A stretch of DNA of 64,000 nucleotides from Membranihabitans maritimus (GCF_021729145.1 NZ_JAJSLW010000002.1:310001-374000), one strand, 5' to 3'. Shown: positions 1 to 8,742, counted from the stretch's first letter. Notes: a model not told the origin generated them from the letters alone. A program made the numbers and translations.

Positions 1-378
1 AATAGCCTGGCAAAGGCCGCGGGTTTGAAAGAGGAACAATATCCTGATATTAAAATCCGTGACCCTTATACACCCACTACGATTAATGACAAAGCACTCA
101 CGGAAAGACTGGTTGGGGTATTTAAGAATGTATTGGGTGAAGAAAATGTGGTAGAAACACCCGCTTATACATTCGGAGAGGATTTTAGCCGGTTTGGCTT
201 ACAGGATCATAAGGTCCCGATTTGTTTGTTTTGGTTGGGGGCAGTAGATCCTGAAAAGATGGACGGCAGGGATCTTCCTTCATTGCACTCGCCGTTTTTT
301 GCGCCATTACCTGAACCTACCTTGAAAACAGGAGTAAAAGCTATGACTTCTGCTGCTTTGGAGTTATTTGAAGAGTAA
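1..378 (+). CDS. M20-family amidohydrolase/peptidase, C-terminal part
   Basis: The frame is open from base 1, so the gene begins outside the window; 125 residues remain. The segment resembles the C-terminal end of M20D-type metal-dependent amidohydrolases (hippurate hydrolase or N-acyl-amino-acid deacylase type). Visible features are a GEDFSRFG stretch and an HSPFF stretch, where this family places its last metal ligand near the C-terminus. The expected reaction is hydrolysis of an N-acyl amino acid or small peptide with a two-metal centre. The first in-window start-like codon (TTG at 25) is internal and is not taken as the start. The next gene, also a hydrolase of the amidohydrolase superfamily, starts 12 bases downstream on the same strand, so the two are probably co-transcribed. 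The exact substrate cannot be told. Confidence 0.8.
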   Translation, partial: NSLAKAAGLKEEQYPDIKIRDPYTPTTINDKALTERLVGVFKNVLGEENVVETPAYTFGEDFSRFGLQDHKVPICLFWLGAVDPEKMDGRDLPSLHSPFFAPLPEPTLKTGVKAMTSAALELFEE

Positions 379-390
379 AATTATTATGAC

Positions 391-1731
391 ATGAAAATTA
401 TCACCGAAACTTCTAAGAAAATTTTATTTACTACTTTTCAAATTATAGTATTTTTTCTAGTAATTCCTGCTTTGACTTACTCGCAAAATACAATAAGTAA
501 TAATTCTTTGACAGAAGTTAATCCTCCCGGAAGCCCCGGAGGAGGTGTTGTACAAGCTATCGTCGGCGCCAGGTTGATTGACGGCTTGGGTGGAGAACCA
601 ATAGAGAATTCTGTGGTTATTTTGGAAGGAAACCGAATAAAAACTGTAGGTGTTGTGGGGGATATTGAAATACCGGAAAATGCTAAAGTAGTTAATGCCG
701 AAGGTCAGACACTCTTACCCGGTCTGGTTGATGCCCATTTCCATTCGGTAAACAATAATGAAGTGCTCAATCAGTTTTTGAGGAATGGAGTGACTTCAAT
801 GCGGGATCCCGGACATCCCTTTCGATTTTATCAGGCGTTGGATTTTGCAAAGAACCCTGTTCCCCGTATGTTTCTCACAGGCTCACACCTTGATGGATAT
901 CCGGGCGTATATAAAGATCATGCGTTGTTAGTGAAAGACAGTGGTCATGCTCGTGAAATGGTCCATCAATATGCAAAAAATGGAAGTTCGGGCATTAAAA
1001 TTTATTTCCGATTACCGTTGAAATATTACGAACCTATTGTTCAGGCAGCGGATTTTCATGGAATCCCGGTATTTGCTCATTTGGAATTGGTTGATGCAGA
1101 CGATGCCATACGAGCTGGGGTATCGGGGATAGAACACGTAAGTTCATTTGGTACGGCAATTGCTGAACCTTCCGCTGCGGAGGAATTCAGGAAGGCTGTT
1201 GAAAGAAATAGCAATAACCGGAGGGAGGGAAGATATAAGCTTTGGGCTGGTATTGATTTGGAAGCTGACCGGGTAAAAGATGTAATAAAACTAGCAGCAG
1301 ATAAGAAGATATTCTTTTGTCCTACGTTGGCAACCTTTGAACGTCAGTCAGGAGGGCAAGGCGTTGAAGATTATCATGTACAGGCTTTTGAAAATATGTT
1401 GAAATTTGTGGGTATGGCTCACGATGCCGGAGTAACAATAGTTACAGGGTCTCATACCCACTCTAAGTATGTGGAAATGGGTTGGGCCTATCAGCGTGAA
1501 ATGGAGTTGTTGGTAAAAGCGGGTTTGTCCCCTGATGAGACGATTAAAGCAAGTACAAGTATGAATGCAAAATATTTCCGCTCTTCAGAGCGAATAGGAA
1601 GTATAGAACCGGGGAAAATGGCAGATTTGATTCTAGTCGAAGGAAATCCATCCAGTTCCATATCTGAAATGTACAATATCAGAAAAGTTATGATTAATGG
1701 TAAGTGGGTGGATAATTCTGTTGTCGAATAG
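391..1731 (+). CDS. Secreted amidohydrolase-superfamily protein (imidazolonepropionase-like)
   Basis: 446 residues with an N-terminal signal peptide (hydrophobic residues about 11-30, ending near TYSQ), so it is exported. The body is an amidohydrolase TIM barrel flanked by the usual beta-sandwich: the HxH of strand 1 is in DAHFHS (His116, His118), a candidate carbamylated or metal-bridging Lys lies in GIKIYF (Lys203), and further metal His are in VFAHLE (His230) and IEHVSS (His249). The C-terminus has the family's GSIEPGKMADLILVEGNP signature. Oddly, the strand-8 position that normally reads GTD reads TGSHTH (Ser354), so the usual catalytic Asp appears to be missing. Relatives include prolidase-like and imidazolonepropionase-like enzymes. 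It probably forms an operon with the preceding M20 hydrolase. Confidence 0.85.
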   Translation: MKIITETSKKILFTTFQIIVFFLVIPALTYSQNTISNNSLTEVNPPGSPGGGVVQAIVGARLIDGLGGEPIENSVVILEGNRIKTVGVVGDIEIPENAKVVNAEGQTLLPGLVDAHFHSVNNNEVLNQFLRNGVTSMRDPGHPFRFYQALDFAKNPVPRMFLTGSHLDGYPGVYKDHALLVKDSGHAREMVHQYAKNGSSGIKIYFRLPLKYYEPIVQAADFHGIPVFAHLELVDADDAIRAGVSGIEHVSSFGTAIAEPSAAEEFRKAVERNSNNRREGRYKLWAGIDLEADRVKDVIKLAADKKIFFCPTLATFERQSGGQGVEDYHVQAFENMLKFVGMAHDAGVTIVTGSHTHSKYVEMGWAYQREMELLVKAGLSPDETIKASTSMNAKYFRSSERIGSIEPGKMADLILVEGNPSSSISEMYNIRKVMINGKWVDNSVVE

Positions 1732-1738
1732 GCGGTAA

Positions 1739-1921
1739 TTATTTCCTCTTAAACTGAACTTGAAGAATTGTTGTCGATTCAGGGTGATAGAGAGCTGAAA
1801 GAACAAAGTTTATATCCTTATCGGTAGTATACCCATCCTGACCAAATAGGGAATTAAGGATTTCAAATTTATTATTTTGACCGGGAGCAATCCTATAGAA
1901 GGTCCTTAGTACTGCTGTCAA
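1739..1921 (-). other. Short open frame in phase with the upstream methyltransferase; possible gene remnant
   Basis: A 60-residue frame (TTG start) follows the FkbM-type gene on the same strand and in the same reading phase, separated only by that gene's TAA and two codons. Its composition looks protein-like (an NSLFGQDGY stretch and a QVQFKRK tail), and it loosely resembles the C-terminal beta-rich end of a secreted enzyme. FkbM proteins normally end where the upstream gene ends, so this is unlikely to be a natural extension. It is either a small gene or the tail of a lost one. Function unknown. Confidence 0.25.
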
Positions 1922-1927
1922 TTTTAC

Positions 1928-2728
1928 TTATGGGTTTCTACTTCCCAGGAGATTAATCATTTCCCGATCCGATTCATGAACAGCGACGAAATTAGGACCA
2001 ATAAAATCTTCATATTTGTATTTATAAGGTCTGAATTTAACTTTCCTTGGGAATATTTTACCGACGACATAACCGTGTTTATTAAAAAAAGAATAAAAGT
2101 CGATTAATAAGTTTTTGGTCGTGATATTAATATACCCGTATTCAAACTGAATAATGCGGATTTTTTGATCGGAAATACTTTTTTCGAATCCTTTAACAGC
2201 ATCGAAATCAGCTCCTTCAATATCCAACTTAAGAAAGTCTAATGTATCTATCCTGTGCCTATCAAGAAAATGATCTCCTTTTACCAGTTTGATATTTTCT
2301 GTTTTTTGCTGTTGAAGATTATTACCTCTTATATCAAAAATACTGGCATGCGTGGAAGATTCATATATATTAATTTTTTTATTGGTTTTTTTATGAAACA
2401 ATCCTTTCTTAATGGGGTACACATTCACAAGGTCGTTGGTGTTTGCTTTTAGTTTTTCATATGTTGTATCAACAGGTTCAAAACTGTAAATCAAACATTC
2501 GGGATTGAAGGAATTAAGTAATTTAGAATATGTCCCGGTATTTGCTCCCCCGTCAATGATTACTTTTGGGTCAGTGGTAGATATTTTTTTAATTATAGTT
2601 TTTTCCCCATTGCTATGGGGGTTGTGGTTTCGGTTTTCATAAATGCGGTGCATTGATCTTCCAAATCCTGAAAGTCCTTTAAATAAAAGATTGTGCGAGT
2701 TTCGTTTAAAGAGATTTTTTAGTGACAT
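1928..2728 (-). CDS. FkbM-family SAM-dependent methyltransferase
   Basis: 266 residues. A Rossmann SAM-binding motif I is seen at about residues 57-66 (VIIDGGANTG), followed by an acidic loop (SFEPV) and the FkbM-typical LDFLKLDIEGAD block near residue 165. FkbM proteins O-methylate sugars, glycolipids or natural products. No signal peptide or membrane segment is present, so it should be cytoplasmic. It stands alone, convergent with the amidohydrolase gene and divergent from the phosphoesterase at 2908. The acceptor is unknown; cell-surface glycan methylation is the usual inference for isolated members in Bacteroidota. Confidence 0.85.
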   Translation of the reverse strand: MSLKNLFKRNSHNLLFKGLSGFGRSMHRIYENRNHNPHSNGEKTIIKKISTTDPKVIIDGGANTGTYSKLLNSFNPECLIYSFEPVDTTYEKLKANTNDLVNVYPIKKGLFHKKTNKKINIYESSTHASIFDIRGNNLQQQKTENIKLVKGDHFLDRHRIDTLDFLKLDIEGADFDAVKGFEKSISDQKIRIIQFEYGYINITTKNLLIDFYSFFNKHGYVVGKIFPRKVKFRPYKYKYEDFIGPNFVAVHESDREMINLLGSRNP

Positions 2729-2907
2729 AAACTAAAAGTATATTTAGTATTTCAATAAAGTCCTGTTTATTCAATTTTATAATGTAACGTTATTTTTATG
2801 GAATGAAAAGGAAATTTAATATTTACTTATCATTCTAATTATTATTATAGGAGGAAGATTATTTTAATTTTGGGTTTTTAGTAAAACCTATCAAGCAAGT
2901 AAAAAAC

Positions 2908-4497
2908 ATGAAAATTTATAGACCAATACGTAGGGAACTTACACTGTTTATTGTAATGTCGACATTTTTTCTGGGTAGCCATTTAAATGCACAAACGGCA
3001 AACGGGTATGTGTACGAAGACACCAATAATAATCAGGAAATGGATGCGGGGGAGAAAGGTATACCTGGAATAGGAGTGTCGAATGGCTCAGACGTTGTAA
3101 AAACCAAAAGTGATGGTTCTTATGAAATACCAGTATCGGATGATAATATAATTTTCGTTATTAAACCTACCGGATATGCTCTGGCTGTAAATGAATATCA
3201 ACAACCGCAGTCCTATTATATCCATAAGCCCAATGGATCTCCTAAAATGGATTTTACCGGTGTAGCTCCGACGGGTCCATTACCGGAGTCAATTGATTTT
3301 GGTTTAATACCTCAACAGGAAGATAATAATTACGATATCATATTGTTTGGTGACCCACAACCCTATACGCTGGAGGAAGTAAGTCACTTCAACACAGCCA
3401 TTGTATCGGAATTAGTGGGTACGAAAGATTATAAATTCGGTATCAGTCTGGGCGATCTGGTAGGGAATGATTTAACTTTATTTTATCCCTACTTGCATTC
3501 GGTTTCCCGGGTTGGCTTGCCATGGTACCATGTATACGGGAACCACGATATGAATTTTGATGCGGAGACCGATAATATGGCTGACGAAACTTTTGAAGCT
3601 GTATTTGGCCCGGCGAATTATTCGTTTAACTATGGAAAAGTGCATTATATCATCATAGATGATGTGTATTACCCGGATCCCCGTGATGGAAGTGGATATT
3701 GGGGGGGATTTCGTGAAGACCAACTGGAATTTTTGGAAAATGATCTTAAACTGGTACCCAAAGACTATTTGGTAGTCGTTAGTTTGCACATACCTCTTAC
3801 CGATTTTGGTAGTGGGGATCAATTCAGGGATGAAGATCGAGAAGCACTTTTTGATTTATTAAAGAAATTTCCAAATACAATTTCCCTTTCAGCCCACACC
3901 CACTTTCAGATGCATGACTTTTTTGGAAAGGACCGGGGATGGAAAGGAAAAGACGTACATCACCATTATAACGTAGGGACCACTTCTGGTGATTGGTATT
4001 CTGGTTCTGATGATAGTTATGGTACGCCGAATTCGAGGATGAGAGACGGTACGCCCAAAGGATACGCCGTATTGAAGATTAAAGGAAATGACTATGAGTT
4101 TGATTATAAAGTTTCAGGAGCGGATTGGTCTGAAAAGATGCATATCCACCTGCCCAGGGTTGTTCCTCAGAATAGGAGGAGCCGGGCCCAGGTAATTGTC
4201 AATTTTTTCCAGGGATCCAGTAAAGATTCATTATTTTATAGAGTAGATGGCGGAGAATGGATGCCAATGCGATATTCACCCATGCATGATCCTGTTATTT
4301 CCAAAGTTCATCATGATTGGGAGTACAATTACACTTTACCCGGAGGGAAAAGACCGTCTTTCCCTGTAGAGTCCACTCACATTTGGAGAGCGGGGATTCC
4401 CAATGACCTGGATCCTGGGAAACACGAGGTGGAAATTATGGCAAAAGACTTTTTAGGTAGGGAGTATACAGGAAAGGCATCGTATCTTATTCGATAG
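2908..4497 (+). CDS. Secreted calcineurin-like metallophosphoesterase with N- and C-terminal accessory domains
   Basis: 529 residues. A signal peptide (about 1-28) is followed by an N-terminal SdrD-B/carboxypeptidase-regulatory-like beta domain (about 30-115, with EDTNNNQEMDAGE). The metallophosphoesterase core has the classical motifs GDPQ (149-151), GDLVGND (182-188), GNHD (211-214), a SLHIP histidine (about 293) and SAHTH (328-332). A C-terminal beta domain of the type found in Bacteroidota calcineurin-like phosphoesterases completes the protein. All metal ligands are present, so it should be an active two-metal phosphatase or phosphodiesterase in the periplasm or at the surface. The substrate is unknown. 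It is monocistronic; a bidirectional terminator follows. Confidence 0.9.
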   Translation: MKIYRPIRRELTLFIVMSTFFLGSHLNAQTANGYVYEDTNNNQEMDAGEKGIPGIGVSNGSDVVKTKSDGSYEIPVSDDNIIFVIKPTGYALAVNEYQQPQSYYIHKPNGSPKMDFTGVAPTGPLPESIDFGLIPQQEDNNYDIILFGDPQPYTLEEVSHFNTAIVSELVGTKDYKFGISLGDLVGNDLTLFYPYLHSVSRVGLPWYHVYGNHDMNFDAETDNMADETFEAVFGPANYSFNYGKVHYIIIDDVYYPDPRDGSGYWGGFREDQLEFLENDLKLVPKDYLVVVSLHIPLTDFGSGDQFRDEDREALFDLLKKFPNTISLSAHTHFQMHDFFGKDRGWKGKDVHHHYNVGTTSGDWYSGSDDSYGTPNSRMRDGTPKGYAVLKIKGNDYEFDYKVSGADWSEKMHIHLPRVVPQNRRSRAQVIVNFFQGSSKDSLFYRVDGGEWMPMRYSPMHDPVISKVHHDWEYNYTLPGGKRPSFPVESTHIWRAGIPNDLDPGKHEVEIMAKDFLGREYTGKASYLIR

Positions 4498-4524
4498 AAA
4501 TCTCTGCATAAGGTAAAATTTATT

Positions 4525-4577
4525 GAACCTTGAGGGTTAGATAAGAATTTTTTTATATTAAAAAGTCCTCAAGGTTC
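4525..4577. terminator. Bidirectional terminator between convergent genes
   Basis: An 11-bp perfect inverted repeat (gaaccttgagg at 4525-4535, cctcaaggttc at 4567-4577) encloses an AT-rich loop with its own T7 run. The right arm is followed by TTTTT on the plus strand. It lies between the stops of the converging phosphoesterase and epimerase genes, which fits a terminator serving both. Confidence 0.65.
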
Positions 4578-4585
4578 TTTTTAGT

Positions 4586-5605
4586 TTACTTAGAACGTTG
4601 TCCGAATTCAAATATATTTACCTCCTTCATCGGATACCCGGGGCGAACGATGGTGTCAGGGAAATCGGGAACATTGGGGCTATTGGGGAAATATTGTGGC
4701 TCCATGCAGAAACTCCCCCATTTTATATACTTTGCCTCGCCTTTCCCGGGCCTTTCGTTACCGGAATTACAGGTGTAGAATTGTAACCCGGGCATAGTGG
4801 TGTGGATTTTCATAAAACGGCCGGAGTTTTCATCCCATATTTCGGCGGCTTGCAAGAGACTTGAATTTCGTTCATCTTTCAATATATAGTTGTGGTCAAA
4901 ACCCCCGGCAAGAATAATTTGCGGGTTAACGGAGTGTAACCGTTCGGTAATTTTAACCGGACTCCTCAAATCAAATTCGGTGCTTGCAACGGATTGTTTT
5001 TCCCCTTTGACAATAAAATATTCGTTCATTGGGAAAATGTTCTCTGCAAAAATTTGAAAGAGTTGAGTTCCTATTGATCCTGAATCGTGACCAGAGAGGT
5101 TGAAATAAGGATGAGATGCGAGATTGACAGGAGTGGGGCAGTCTGATTCGGCTTCCAACTCCATTTTCAGGGTTTGCTTACCTTGGAGAGCGTAGGAAAC
5201 CCTCACTTGGACATTGCCGGGATATCCTTCCTCGCCGTCTTCTGAAAAATAAGTAAAAACCACTTTGTCTCCGGTATATTCTTCAGTAGTCCACATCCTG
5301 GCCTGAAAACCTGTAGGCCCCCCGTGCAGAGTAGCCCCTTTTACATTTTCGGATAAAAAATACGTCTTCCCTTCTAGATCAAATTTTGCATCTTCTATTC
5401 GGTTGGCCACGCGACCACATACCGCTCCATAAGCATTCACATGGCTTTGGTAGGTCGATAATTCATCATATCCCTGAAGGATGTCTTCTCTTTTACCACT
5501 TTTATCAGATACAAAGGCTTCAATCCACCGCGCTCCGAAATTGGTGAAAACAAATTCTATTGAATCGTTTTTTAAGCTGTATTTTTTGGCTGTATTTGTT
5601 CCCAT
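4586..5605 (-). CDS. Aldose 1-epimerase (galactose mutarotase family)
   Basis: 339 residues when started at the ATG at 5605. The frame is open further upstream to 5863, but that part would overlap the divergent Fe-S gene and lacks family similarity. The galactose-mutarotase beta-sandwich is recognisable: NRIEDAKF, TLHGGPTGF (catalytic His), ASHPYFNLSGH (second catalytic His) and a C-terminal GLQFYTCN block with a following acidic residue. It interconverts alpha and beta anomers of hexoses. No signal peptide is seen, so it is cytoplasmic and would feed sugars into central metabolism. A TACCTTTG sequence (minus strand, 5654-5647) could be its -7 element. Confidence 0.9.
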   Translation of the reverse strand: MGTNTAKKYSLKNDSIEFVFTNFGARWIEAFVSDKSGKREDILQGYDELSTYQSHVNAYGAVCGRVANRIEDAKFDLEGKTYFLSENVKGATLHGGPTGFQARMWTTEEYTGDKVVFTYFSEDGEEGYPGNVQVRVSYALQGKQTLKMELEAESDCPTPVNLASHPYFNLSGHDSGSIGTQLFQIFAENIFPMNEYFIVKGEKQSVASTEFDLRSPVKITERLHSVNPQIILAGGFDHNYILKDERNSSLLQAAEIWDENSGRFMKIHTTMPGLQFYTCNSGNERPGKGEAKYIKWGSFCMEPQYFPNSPNVPDFPDTIVRPGYPMKEVNIFEFGQRSK

Positions 5606-5701
5606 TATTAAATTTTCGATCAAAATTATTATTTTACAAATAGAAGCAAAGGTATATTGAGATTTTAAATTCTTAAATGAATGGATTTTGAAAAATAATA
5701 A

Positions 5702-6121
5702 ATGAAAAAGGAATATAAAAAGGACAATCTTACTATAACCTGGGAGCCTGATAAATGCATCCATTCCGGAATTTGTTGGAAAGGGTTGAATAGGGTATTC
5801 AAACCCAATTCCAGGCCGTGGGTAGATGTGGATGGTGCGGAAATTGGCGAAATTACGGCACAAATTGGAAATTGTCCTTCAGGGGCATTGGGGTTTTACT
5901 TCGATAGGGAAGAAAAAAAGAATTTAACTCCGGATTTTATTCCAGAAAAAACAACTATCCAGGTAATCAAGGACGGGCCCTATTTGATAAAAGGGAAATT
6001 GGAAATATCTGATTCGTCGGAGGCGACCCTAAAAAACAAAGTGTTTTTGTGTAGGTGTGGTCATTCATCCAAGAAGCCTTATTGTGATGGATCGCATAAG
6101 AGAAAGGGCTTTAAAGGGTAG
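5702..6121 (+). CDS. Divergent 4Fe-4S mono-cluster domain fused to a CDGSH iron-sulfur domain
   Basis: 139 residues with two Fe-S modules. Residues about 8-70 are a divergent 4Fe-4S domain (Fer4_19 type: CIHSGIC, then GNCPSGAL). Residues about 85-137 are a CDGSH (mitoNEET-like) 2Fe-2S domain with the complete Cys3-His ligand set CRC-x8-C-x3-H. A cytoplasmic electron-transfer or redox-sensing role is likely; no partner gene is adjacent. It is divergent from the epimerase, sharing a 96-base intergenic region. The fusion is a recurrent architecture in this phylum, but its physiological role is poorly defined. Confidence 0.85.
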   Translation: MKKEYKKDNLTITWEPDKCIHSGICWKGLNRVFKPNSRPWVDVDGAEIGEITAQIGNCPSGALGFYFDREEKKNLTPDFIPEKTTIQVIKDGPYLIKGKLEISDSSEATLKNKVFLCRCGHSSKKPYCDGSHKRKGFKG

Positions 6122-6140
6122 TTAAATATTAAAGGGCCTA

Positions 6141-6160
6141 ATCCCGCACGTTTGCGGGAT
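6141..6160. terminator. Short perfect hairpin after the Fe-S protein gene
   Basis: atcccgca (6141-6148) and tgcgggat (6153-6160) form an 8-bp GC-rich stem with a 4-base loop, 20 bases after the stop. There is no T-tract, so termination or mRNA 3' protection is only inferred. Confidence 0.35.
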
Positions 6161-6311
6161 AAAGTTAATAGTGCTTAAAATTAGCAGAGCTAAGACTTGG
6201 AAGTTTTACTCATCCATAATTGCCCCTACGTTAGACTTTTAATGTACTTTTATATTATTCCTCTACCAATACCGGTATCATCTTCTTTGGAGGGCTGGAA
6301 AGCATCTATTT

Positions 6312-6593
6312 TTATTTTAACAATACCTTTTCAAACTTTTCTTTATTTTTTGTAGTGAAAGCTTTGATATACGGGCAAATGGGTTTGACTTTTATTCCCT
6401 TCTCCTCTGCGTACTCCATGGCGAAAGTTGTAATTTTGGCTGCGTATCCTTGACCTCTGTAAGTGGGTGGAACGAAGACATAGGTGTATGCCCAGGTGGT
6501 ATCATCCAGGGGGCGGTAATTCAGGAATGCAGTTTGTCCATCCAGGTCCCATTCAAACCTTGAAGATTTTTTATTAAAAATGATTTCGTTCAT
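6312..6593 (-). CDS. YjdJ-like GNAT-family N-acetyltransferase
   Basis: 93 residues, the size of the minimal GCN5-related acetyltransferases (YjdJ type). The acetyl-CoA binding signature is at about residues 42-53 (VPPTYRGQGYAA), followed by an alpha helix and a VKPICPYIKAF block typical of this family. It lies 9 bases downstream of the pirin gene on the same strand, so the two are probably co-transcribed. The acceptor is unknown. Confidence 0.85.
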   Translation of the reverse strand: MNEIIFNKKSSRFEWDLDGQTAFLNYRPLDDTTWAYTYVFVPPTYRGQGYAAKITTFAMEYAEEKGIKVKPICPYIKAFTTKNKEKFEKVLLK

Positions 6594-6602
6594 ATTCGAT
6601 TT

Positions 6603-7322
6603 TTATTGAAATCCATTTAAGGGGACTTCCATTATTAATATTTCTCCGGTTTCTTCGGGAACTATATCAAAATATTCAATTTCGGAAACCGATAAAGCAT
6701 CTCTAGGGTTGAGTATTTGCCCGTCAATATTGAATTTACCGCTAATGACGAATATGTACACCCCGTTGTCAGGCTTCCGGAATTGGTAAGTAGTGCTGAT
6801 TTTTTCTTCCAAATGCCCTATGTGAAACCATGCATCCTGATGGATCCAGGCGCCTTCTTCGTTTTTATCCGGTGAAATGATTTGCTGGAGTTTATTCTGT
6901 CGATTTCTGGGATTGAGAGTAAGCTGTTGATATCTCGGTTCTACATCCTTTTTGTTGGGGAATACCCAGATTTGCAGGAATTTAACGGGATCTGTTTGGC
7001 TGCCATTCATTTCCGAGTGGACAATACCTGTCCCGGCCGACATTACCTGAACGTCATTTTTACGTATCATGCCTTTGTTGCCCTGGTTGTCTCCATGGGA
7101 TAAAACACCTTCTAAAGGAATACTTATTATTTCCATATTGTCGTGGGGATGTTGGCCGAATCCCCTCCCGGGGTCGACGGTATCGTCATTGAGGACCCGC
7201 AATGCCCCGAACTGTATTTTATCGGGATTATAGTAATTGGCAAAACTAAAGCTGTGCCAGGAATCCAGCCATCCGTGATTGGCGTGCCCCCTGGATTCTG
7301 CAGGATGATAATGCTTTTTCAT
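6603..7322 (-). CDS. Pirin-family bicupin (quercetinase-like)
   Basis: 239 residues. The pirin N-terminal cupin is clear: RGHANHGWLDSWHSFSFANYY, then GFGQHPHDNMEI, which supplies two metal His and a Glu, and a further His in the SAGTGIVHSE block. The C-terminal cupin is degenerate, as in YhhW-type pirins. The family binds iron and includes quercetin dioxygenases and redox-linked regulators. It is cytoplasmic and leads a two-gene unit with the acetyltransferase. Nearby redox proteins would fit a stress role, but that is inference. Confidence 0.9.
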   Translation of the reverse strand: MKKHYHPAESRGHANHGWLDSWHSFSFANYYNPDKIQFGALRVLNDDTVDPGRGFGQHPHDNMEIISIPLEGVLSHGDNQGNKGMIRKNDVQVMSAGTGIVHSEMNGSQTDPVKFLQIWVFPNKKDVEPRYQQLTLNPRNRQNKLQQIISPDKNEEGAWIHQDAWFHIGHLEEKISTTYQFRKPDNGVYIFVISGKFNIDGQILNPRDALSVSEIEYFDIVPEETGEILIMEVPLNGFQ

Positions 7323-7491
7323 ATTTTTGAGTTGTACATGCTATAATTATTTTATAAAGCCAGCTATAACCAATACAATATTCGAAAGCTAATTATTGTT
7401 CATTTATCGGGTAAATGGAAAAGCTTCATTGGCAAAAAGCGTACATTTGAACCTATTTAAATTTAATCTTTAAAGTAAAGTACATTCATCT

Positions 7492-8283
7492 ATGATTGAA
7501 AAAACATATACAGACTATCTTCCGGATACATTGGAATTGGTGAGAAAAGCAGGGGCTGCATTGCTCGATATTTACAATGGGAATAAAAGCCTGGATGTAG
7601 AGACTAAGTCTGATGACTCGCCTGTTACCATTGCGGACTTCCGTTCGAATGAAATATTGATCAAGGGGTTGAAGGAAATCGATGTGAATATTCCAATCAT
7701 TTCTGAAGAAAGTGCCAGGATTCCATATGAAGAGCGTAAGGAATATGATTATTTCTGGATTATTGATCCACTGGATGGGACGCGGGAATTTGTGCAACAT
7801 CTCGATGAATTTACTATTCACCTGGCGCTGGTAAAAGGTAACAAACCCGTGATGGGTGTCATTTATGCACCGGTTTATGATGACATGTACTATGCCTGGG
7901 AGAACGGCGGAGCCTGGCGTGAATATGATGGACAAAAAACAAAGCTAAAGGGACATTCTGTCGATCTCAATGATTCGGGTTTGAGAATTGTCCGTTCTAG
8001 ATCAAATCTTGACCCCAAAACCCAGGAAGCGATAGATGGTTTTGATGATCCCAAACCGTATATTCTGGGTAGTGGCCTGAAATTTATGAAGTTGATCACG
8101 GGAGATGCAGATTATTATCCCAGAGTGCGGACCAATATGAAAGAATGGGATGTGGCCCCGGCATCGATCATCCTGGAAGAAGCCGGTGGCGGATTGTTTG
8201 ATTGGGGGAAGAGGACACCGTTACAATACAATAAAAAGGAATTGACGGTTAAAGGCTTCGAGGCCGTTTCGCTGGTGGAGTAG
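7492..8283 (+). CDS. cysQ: 3'(2'),5'-bisphosphate nucleotidase CysQ
   Basis: 263 residues of the inositol-monophosphatase/FBPase fold. Metal-binding motifs are complete: the Glu pair in SEESA (near 69), DPLDGTREF (near 92-100) and WDVAPASII near the C-terminus. CysQ hydrolyses 3'-phosphoadenosine 5'-phosphate to AMP, removing a by-product of sulfate activation and sulfotransfer. Cytoplasmic. A TACATTTG sequence at 7442-7449 is a candidate -7 promoter element. Its stop is three bases from the stop of a decayed DUF4249 gene on the other strand. Confidence 0.92.
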   Translation: MIEKTYTDYLPDTLELVRKAGAALLDIYNGNKSLDVETKSDDSPVTIADFRSNEILIKGLKEIDVNIPIISEESARIPYEERKEYDYFWIIDPLDGTREFVQHLDEFTIHLALVKGNKPVMGVIYAPVYDDMYYAWENGGAWREYDGQKTKLKGHSVDLNDSGLRIVRSRSNLDPKTQEAIDGFDDPKPYILGSGLKFMKLITGDADYYPRVRTNMKEWDVAPASIILEEAGGGLFDWGKRTPLQYNKKELTVKGFEAVSLVE

Positions 8284-8286
8284 TAC

Positions 8287-8559
8287 TTACCGCTCCAGAA
8301 ATAATTGCGTATCTGTCTGGTTGTATATTCCGAAGATACCATATCCTCCACTAATATTGCTATAGACTGGCCTTTTGGTGGTAAAAGGTTCACCATAGAT
8401 CTCTTGTGCACCCTCCAAATCTTTAAAAAATCGGGTCAATTCGGGAGAAAGATGGCTTACTTCTACTTTCAGGACATTGATAAAAAAACCTGATTTCCCA
8501 GGACTGATCAGTTCTAAATAATTGTGTTTTCTATTCCAGCGCTTCTCCCGTTGGAATGC
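8287..8559 (-). pseudogene. C-terminal remnant of a DUF4249 outer-membrane-associated protein
   Basis: Reading the minus strand gives about 90 codons of clear protein character ending in YSNISGGYGIFGIYN and ending at TAA (8287). The (N/S)xxGGxGIFGxYN ending, preceded by an AQExYGEPF block, is the characteristic C-terminus of DUF4249 proteins, which accompany TonB-dependent receptors. An in-frame TAG lies at 8562-8560 and no upstream body is found, so only the tail survives. There is no start codon and no receptor neighbour. Confidence 0.6.
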
Positions 8560-8742
8560 CTATGGCAAGCTAGGAGTTTTAAAATTGGATTTTCAAACAT
8601 ATAAGGGAGGCCTTTCGGCAAGTGGGTATACTATGGCTTAAATAATTATGAAACACTAGTGTAGTATTTTTAGGATACAATGTTATGGAATAAATAATTG
8701 AATAATTTTATTTTAACTTAAGGGCTATAAAAGTAGAATAAA
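8560..8742. other. Gene-free stretch before the Gfo/Idh/MocA gene
   Basis: Beyond the DUF4249 remnant there is one short plus-strand protein-like stretch (about 8530-8640, ending GGLSASGYTMA) that I cannot assign and that has no ATG start. The rest is AT-rich and presumably holds the promoter of the gene at 8743; no convincing TAnnTTTG element was found. Confidence 0.3.

Noticed and set aside
5606-5863. N-terminal extension of the aldose epimerase frame
   Set aside because: It overlaps the divergent Fe-S protein gene and has no family similarity; the ATG at 5605 gives the normal length.
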